A stretch of 64,000 bases of DNA from Musa acuminata AAA Group (lineage: Eukaryota; Streptophyta; Magnoliopsida; Zingiberales; Musaceae). This document shows, in pieces, positions 49,650-64,000 of this stretch. The stretch is taken from the NCBI RefSeq assembly GCF_036884655.1, contig NC_088337.1, forward strand, positions 31,277,001-31,341,000, read 5' to 3'. The notes beneath the pieces are model-generated. The model did not search any database and was not told the DNA's origin. It saw only the letters and a program-made list of their open reading frames with translations. How positions within the stretch are numbered: position 1 is the stretch's first letter; each line of letters starts with the position of its first letter. Position numbers and translations under genes: made by a program.

Positions 49650-49754
49650 GGCTGCTGCATCTCTTTTCACTTCTCTTTGCACTTCATTTCTTTGGGACAT
49701 TGAAGGGTTTTCTCATCGGTTTTAAACGAGGGGACAACAAGAGCAACCAGGAGA

Positions 49755-57753
<7,999 letters not shown>

Positions 57754-59728
57754 CACAACTTAGTCCTGGATGTTCCTATCTTTATATGTCTGATGTAGAG
57801 ACAATCCTTGGGTCTCCTACCAAATGATATGGGTAATTTGTGCTAACTCAATGCCAGGTAGTTGATTTCTCTGGCAAAGACTGATAATCTCATGGCAAGA
57901 AATGTTCTTCACCGGTCACCAAAGTTCTACCAAGCCATGCCGACAGGTGTTCTGCATCAGGTAACATTGACAAAGTTCCGTTTACAAAACACTACTTGCA
58001 AATTTCACCGATGTACTTGTAGCAGAATATTTTTGACAGAGAATTGTTCTAGATGACTTTCCTTGAGTTATAGTGCTTCACACTAATAAGCTGAGATTGT
58101 ATTAGATAGGTTTCTTTCCACCGATAGATGTTTGCCTATGTAATCGTGGCACTATAAGATTATTTAGGTCAAATAATTGGGCATCACCTCCACAATAATT
58201 GAACCCCAAACAACTCAAGACGAAAAGGGGTACCGATTACCAGTTAGTCGAAGGCCCGATTGCTTGTTGATCAGAGAGTAATGCTCACACCACTGACCCA
58301 GGAAAAATATTGCATCTACCCCAATGCCTAATTGATTTAGCCCTCTAAAGAAGAAATCTCTGCATGCCCTTCCAAAATTCAACAAAAGCCGATTCTTGAA
58401 CACTCCAGTCGCAAGAAAAGGAAGCAAATCAACTAATCATTAACACGAAAAGGAAGTGAATTGCATCCCGACAAGGATCCGAACCCATGACCTATTCAAC
58501 GCCAAATCAGAAAAGGCACATCCAGTAATAATGAACTAAGAATATATTCGACATTGCCCTAATCAATGCGAAAAACCAGCAAAAGAACAAAATCTTACCA
58601 TAACCATGCTTCATCTCCTTCCAGAGCAAGCCGTGTCCCCATCCGCGAGGTGAGGCGACGGCACACAAATCGTGGCTGCGGGGAATGGCGGGTCCGCTCA
58701 CCGTCGTGACGACGACACGAAGGCGGAAGCTGCTTTGAGCCGGCGGCAGCCAGCAGAAGCGTTTCCAAAGACCACCACCGGGCCCGCATCCAAGAAAAGG
58801 AGTCGGAAGCTTCCAATTAGGTCTTCTTTGTCTCACTATAAAAGGCATTTAAAGATACATGTATGTGTGTGCATGCGAGCTACGTAGGGCATTACAGATT
58901 CCACATTTAGGGGCAATAACAATGACCACAGTATCCGAAAGTTCAACGAAGAAAAGTCTGATCCAAGCGAAGGATCAGTGAAGACCAACTGTTCATGGAA
59001 GAGAAAGCAGACCCACAGCGTGCGCATCCGCTTCCCAATTCCAGTCTCCGAAAGAGGGATTCTTTTCTACTCACCGAACACCAATCGCAGCCTTCTGCAC
59101 TTGTCCGTATCCTCAGCAAGCGAAACACCCTTTCAAAGCAGCAGCATAGTCTGTCGGTTTTCAGCATCACCTTCTTGCTCTCCACGCAACTCCAGTCTTT
59201 TTCTAAGCTCAACGCCATGGGCGAGCACGAAGGTGGCGATCTTCACCGACCAACCATACTTTGAGCTTGCTTACTTTCAGAGTCTTTTTTTATAGCTCGG
59301 TGGATCTCCACTCTCCTGCAAAGAGCCTATCATCTCATCTCTCCAAAAAAACAGTGAGTACTAAAAGAACAAAATGGTCAGGAATTCTTATTCCCCTGTA
59401 ATCTCAACTCTGTTTCCGTTCAGAACAGGGAACGGGATGACGAGTCAGTGCCAAGAGATGTACTCATCTCCTCGACCAAAAGAAGAAAACATGGCATCGT
59501 CAGACGTACAAGCTTTACCAACCCCAGCCATTTATTTGGTGCAAGAGTTCGTCGTCCTACACGTCCTCTAGGTGACGAAAGAACACATCGTCATTGCACC
59601 CCCCACCCTCATTCATCGAGCATAAATAATGGCAGCGAGCATCTCTTTCACTTCTCTTTGGACCCGTTTCCTTCTCATCGACTCACAGCAAGGGGACACC
59701 GAGAGCCGGCTCGAGGGTGAAGAGGAGA
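57754..59728. other. Region between the two ABCC copies
   Basis: Starts with the 3' UTR of the intact copy. At 58475-58485 the minus strand reads GGTTCGGATCC, matching the tRNA B-box consensus, perhaps a tRNA-derived SINE scrap, but no clear A-box or cloverleaf was found. From about 58930 the sequence is a diverged copy of the promoter region 48340-49754, including the shared ACACGTCCTCTA block and leader. No gene seen. Confidence 0.6.
59621..59630 (+). promoter_or_regulatory. Weakened TATA box of the duplicate ABCC copy
   Basis: CATAAATAAT occupies the position of TATAAATAAA in front of the intact copy (49640-49649). The change of the leading T to C may lower promoter strength. Spacing to the first-exon ATG is 108 bp against 115 bp in the intact copy. 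Confidence 0.5.
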
Positions 59729-59762
59729 ATGTCTCATGAAGAAGACGTGATTCACGTACCAA

Positions 59763-62398
59763 GTAAGATCGAAATGTCTGTTTGCATCATGTTCTTACAC
59801 TCACGTCCCACTAAGTACCTTATGCATCCAATGTCTCAGTCGTCTTCACCGCTCAACGACACCGACCTTCATAGTTGAGAGCTACTGATATTAGAATCAA
59901 GTCATTGCATGGTAACGTTCGCCGTTAGGTATATCGCCATGGTTGAACAAAGCCGATGATTTTAGATCCTAAGCTCTCAAAGAAATCTATGACTTCTATT
60001 TTGGTAGTTTGATAAGAGCAAAACAAATCTGTTAGATTTCTTGATGAGATTAATCAAAGAAGTCGATGATCGTGTTAGACCCATCACCCTTGGATCATCA
60101 TTCAAGAATAATACAAGTGCTACCTCTGTAACAGTGGTAGCAACTTTAACACCATTAAAAGAGGAGGAGGAGGGATTGATTGATAGAGACCGAGGGAAAG
60201 ATGAGATTGAGTCTCCCAGCTCAAACCCAAACAAGAAGAATAGAAGAAGGTGGAAGACAAAAATGACATTTCAAACCTTTTATGAGGGGGTTTAAGAGTT
60301 GATAATTCTAAACCATAAAATCCAAAAGGTCTAAAATAAAGGTCGGATGACACCCTTTTATAGGGAGCGACTGACCCTTGAGTTCTATCAGTGCACCCTT
60401 CGTTTGCATGATGATGTTAGGCCATTGATGATCGATCGCTAGACATAATTTTTTTCGGATCCTTAATAATTATAGAGTATGTTAGAATCTCAACGAAATC
60501 AATTAATATACTATTTAAGTGATATTGAAAATACTTCCACTCATACCACCAAACAATCAAATCAAATATTGAGCAAAATAATCAAAGATTATCATGTCAA
60601 AAATTGAATGCCGAGTTAAAGAATTGATAAACATGTTGAAAAATGGACTTTTACTAAAAACTTGAAAATCGTGTCGAAAGAATTAAATATTATATTGAAA
60701 GATTTACTGTCGTGGTGAAACTAATATGCTTGAGGATTGGACGATATGTTAGAGGATAGGATGATGTGTCAGAAATTCAAATGACATATCAGAAGAGTCG
60801 ATAACATGTCAAATACTTCGAAGATGTATCAAAGTAGTTGACTTATCAAGGTTTTAATCGAGATTGTTTTAGATTAATTTGAGTCGATATTAGGTTGAAA
60901 TAAAGTTAACTTATCATAAAAGTTATTAGCATAAAGTTAGGTTGAACTAGACTCGTCAAAAGGCCAAACAAGTGGCCTAAACTAGTCTAAGTTGGTGGTA
61001 TAATAGTATCGCTCGAGTTAACCGATAAGTACTATTTATATTTTATTAACTTTTTAGACTGTGTTACTCCCTATGGTGATGATAGTACCGCTTAGGATGC
61101 GGTACTTAGAATTTAAATTTTATGATGATAGGACCATCGGAGCATATTTATGACTTTTAAGAATTTAATATTTTGACTCTATTTTTGAAGCATTTTGAGG
61201 TATATAAATATCCTACTTGGGTTTGGTTGATAGAGCATCCATTTTTAAAGTTATAAAATATTATAACTATCTTTTTTAGTATTATTTGAGTTTCTTTCTC
61301 TGAATGTAGTTGTGATACTAAGTGTAAGAGATAAAGAGATTTATTGTAAAAGAGTAAATGTAAAGGTTCTCTTGTAAGTCTAGAAAAAGATAAATTTATA
61401 AAAAAAATAAATGTAAGGATCTCTCTTAAAAAATAAGAAATATTATAAAGAGTTGTTAATCTTCACCTATTAGAACCTATTAGAAGTAAGATTGATAGTG
61501 AAAACTAATGATATCGAGGAAAGAGGAATGCATAGGTCAAAGAAGATCAAACTATTATAAATCGATTTACATTTATTCTCAATTTTTTTTCATGATTGCT
61601 TACTTATTATCATCCACTTTACTAACAACCTTTTCTTATACTCTATATTTGATTGTTCAAAAATGTGTTTTTCTCTATTAATTTTAAAATTAATTAAATT
61701 TATTATAGCACCAATTTACTCTCCCTCTTAGTGCAATTAAGTTTCTAACAATGAGCTAAAATCAGAACCAACTGAATAAATAAGCTGCATAACAATAATA
61801 AGGCATTTGTATGAAGCATCCCTCGATGATATTGCGATGAAATGTGATCATTAAAAAATTCAAACATGAAATATTCTTTAATAATGATATGAAAAATATG
61901 AACATTAAGCATAATTGATATTGATGTAATTGAATTTGATTATAAAATATCATTGAATGACGATATGATTGAATTTACACACAATGATATAATTAAACTC
62001 GATCATTAAACAAATGATATAATCAAATCTTATCATCAAATACCCCCAAAGACAATGGGTAAAATCCAACAATTAAACATCATACAATGACGCTACAATC
62101 AAATCTAATTATGAAATTTTTTTAACGAAAATGCTACCAAAACCAACCATTAAGGATCATTCAATGATAACGTTGAATCTGATCAATGCAACATTCGTCA
62201 ATAATGATGCACTGAATCTGATCATTAGGCATACAATAATGTTCATGACAGATAATTTGATTGGATTGCTCATATGAATATGACATTATGTCTAAACTCC
62301 CTCTGCATGACAAAATACAAATGGATACACGGATAATTCGACACCTTCCTGTTGATGTCCCACTGAGTACCTTATAGATTCAACACATTGCCCAAACC
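59763..62398. other. AT-rich non-homologous segment inside the ABCC duplicate
   Basis: This replaces the intron-1/exon-2 start of the paralogue. Its left part (to about 60300) is GC-moderate, with an 84-codon frame at 60041-60295 of no recognised family. The rest is AT-rich, with phrases shared with 42880-43330 and a degenerate repeat field at 61840-62260. The string GTCCCACTAAGTACCTTAT at 59805 recurs as GTCCCACTGAGTACCTTAT at 62357, so the 2.55 kb between them may be an insertion flanked by a short duplication. Confidence 0.55.
61840..62260. repeat. Degenerate AT-rich short-period repeat
   Basis: Variants of 'gatataatcaaatct-gatcattaaaca' recur about every 30-45 bp, for example at 61905-61930, 61955-62010, 62020-62040, 62095-62160 and 62175-62230. 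Copies are strongly diverged and spacing is irregular, so period and copy number are approximate. No terminal structure seen. Confidence 0.6.
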
Positions 62399-64000
62399 TT
62401 CATATGCAGCTTTTGTCGTCATCTATCTGTGCTGTTCTTGATATACATACCCTCCATTCTTCTAGCAAAGTCATTCTTAGGACTAGAACAACATACATAG
62501 GTAACAAGTCTCTTTCCTTGCACGTCAGTTGACTCCAATAGCTTGAAAGAACCATTGTTGCAAGTGCAAACATCAAAGGAGACGCATGCTGAGAACAAGA
62601 GGAGCTCCTTGTACGGGAGCGCAAGTCTTGTACAACTTGTGACCTTCTCATGGCTTAACCCACTTCTCGCTACTGGAAAGAGGAAACCTCTAGAGCAGAA
62701 TGAAGTACCAGATATTGATAAAAATGATTGTGCTGAGTTCTTGTCACACTCATTCAACTGTTGCCTAAATAACGTCAAAGAAAGATATGGCTTAAGAACT
62801 TCATCTATCTACAGAGCAATCTTCTTGTTCATCTGGAAGAAGGCAGCAGTCAATGCAAGCTTTGCAGTTGCAGCTGCAGGGGCCTCTTATGTTGGACCTT
62901 CACTGATTGACAACTTCGTTGGGCTCTTAGGAGGAGACAGGCAGCACGGATTGAAGAGTGGCTACATACTTGCACTAGAATTTCTTGGTGCCAAAGTTGT
63001 AGAGACCATGTGTCACAGACAATGGATGTTTGGAGCCCTACAGCTTGTAATGCGCTTAAGAGCTGTTCTAATATCCCATATATACAAAAAGGGCATCGTA
63101 TTATCAAGCCAGTCTCGGCAGAGCCTAACAAGTGGGGAGATTATCAACTACATGAGTGTGGATATCCAAAGGATTACTGACCTGATGTGGTTTTCAAACA
63201 TCATTTGGATGCTCCCTGTCCAGCTTGCACTGGCAATATATGTTCTTCATAAAAATCTTGGAGTTGGAGCTTTGGCTGCAATAGCAGCAACAACAATGAT
63301 AATGGTATGCAATATTCCCTTAACTAGAGCACAAAAAAGATTTCAGAGCAGAATCATGGAAGCTAAAGATGCACGAATGAAAGCAACTGCAGAAGTCCTC
63401 CGAAACATGAAAATCTTAAAACTTCAAGCCTGGGATCTAACATACCTTCACAAGTTAGAAGGCCTGAGAAACACTGAGCACAATTGGCTGTGGATGTCTC
63501 TAAGACTGAAAGCAATTTCATCTTTTATATCCTGGGGAGCACCGATGTTTATATCAGTGGTGACATTCGGAACATGTATAATCATAGGAATCCCTCTAAC
63601 CGCAGGAAGAGTTTTATCTGCAGTGGCAACATTCGGAATGCTGCAAGAACCAATATTTACTCTCCCCAATATGCTTTCAGTACTTGCACAAGGAAAAGTT
63701 TCAGCTGACAGAATAGCAAAGTACCTACTAGAAGACGAAATGAGAGCCGACGCTGTTGAAATTGTCCCCAGAAATGAAGCTGAGGTTGATGTTGAGATTG
63801 ATCATGGGACATTTAGCTGGAACCAAGACTCTGGATGCCCCACACTTGAAAATATACAGTTGAAGGTGCATAGAGGAATGAAGGTGGCTATTTGCGGTAC
63901 TGTTGGTACGGGAAAGTCTAGTTTACTCTCATGCATCCTTGGAGAAATACCAAAGCTTGGAGGGAGTGTAAAAGTTAGTGGCAGCAAGGCTTATGTTTCA

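Larger units (their letters stand above)
47316..49754. other. Intergenic, including the ABCC promoter region
   Basis: The eIF3B-side promoter remnant is GC-rich and includes a (GGGCC)n run at 47616-47642. A 26-bp perfect direct repeat (CAGCAATATTATTATTCACC and the next six bases) lies at about 48044-48069 and 48128-48153. From about 48340 the sequence is shared, with divergence, with 58930-59770 in front of the second ABCC copy. Minus-strand open frames at 47800-48050 match nothing I know. Confidence 0.65.
59729..64000 (+). pseudogene. Tandem ABCC duplicate, 5' half decayed, runs off window
   Basis: The first exon survives at 59729-59762 (MSHEEDVIHVP, then the same GTAAGAT donor). The next 2.6 kb bears no relation to the intact copy. 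Similarity resumes at about 62399 (equivalent to 50849), so about 450 bp of exon 2, encoding the first TMD0 helices, is gone. After that come a 1-base loss, a compensating 4-base gain, an in-frame TAG at 62498-62500 (GAG in the intact copy) and a 39-bp in-frame deletion. From 62501 to the window edge about 500 codons are open and closely match the paralogue through TMD1 into NBD1. There Walker A reads GTVGTGKSS instead of GTVGSGKSS. Splicing exon 1 to the visible CAG at 62407-62409 meets TGA at 62439. A full transporter cannot be made from this start; an alternative start (e.g. ATG 63008) is conceivable. Confidence 0.8.

Noticed and set aside
60041..60295. 84-codon frame in the ABCC-internal segment as a gene
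   Set aside because: Low-complexity Glu/Lys/Arg composition, no family match and no neighbouring exon; kept only as a mention.

Overview
This is nuclear DNA of a flowering plant. The genes are split into many short exons with consensus GT/AG introns, the introns are AT-rich, and all recognisable products are plant nuclear proteins. A monocot, perhaps a Musa/Ensete-like one, is my guess from the gag-type retroelement and GC-rich first exons, but I cannot prove it from the sequence. No operon, CRISPR array, rRNA or convincing tRNA gene is visible.

Layout. (1) 96-8884 (+): the 3' three-quarters of the 26S proteasome base subunit RPN1, 22 exons, entering from the left edge. (2) 9861-17347 (+): a complete 12-exon gene for a plant SH2-domain protein of the SHA/SHB (STAT-type linker-SH2) family, with an LTR-like insertion in one intron. 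(3) 18494-18576 (+): a decayed first exon of a RABH1/Rab6 GTPase. (4) 23021-25199 (+): a FORKED-like / VAN3-binding protein with a plant PH-like domain. (5) 25955-34216 (+): a dynamin-related DRP1 gene with all 15 exons and splice sites present but two in-frame stops and one frameshift. A short TRIM-like element lies in one intron, and a 3.45-kb non-autonomous Gypsy-type LTR element (34281-37734, target duplication TTTCC) sits 64 bp after the stop codon. (6) 38271-42371 (+): a membrane protein, probably plastid-targeted, with a C-terminal four-cysteine zinc ribbon. (7) About 44695-47315 (-): a broken eIF3 subunit B pseudogene with two internal tandem duplications. (8) 49755-57753 (+): an intact ABCC (MRP) transporter of about 1,522 residues. 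(9) 59729-64000 (+): its tandem duplicate, whose N-terminal half is decayed and which runs off the right edge.

The genes do not form a pathway. RPN1, eIF3B, DRP1 and Rab6 are housekeeping functions; the FORKED-like protein and DRP1 both act in plant membrane traffic and auxin-transporter localisation, but their adjacency looks incidental. The main theme is genome turnover: a roughly 10-kb tandem duplication carrying promoter and gene, several pseudogenes at different stages of decay, and three LTR-derived insertions. The most unusual objects are the DRP1 copy with intact structure but multiple lesions, the retroelement carrying a 58-bp repeat array that stays open over long frames on both strands, and the ABCC duplicate with a ~500-codon open frame behind a destroyed 5' end. 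I found no convincing undescribed biological system.
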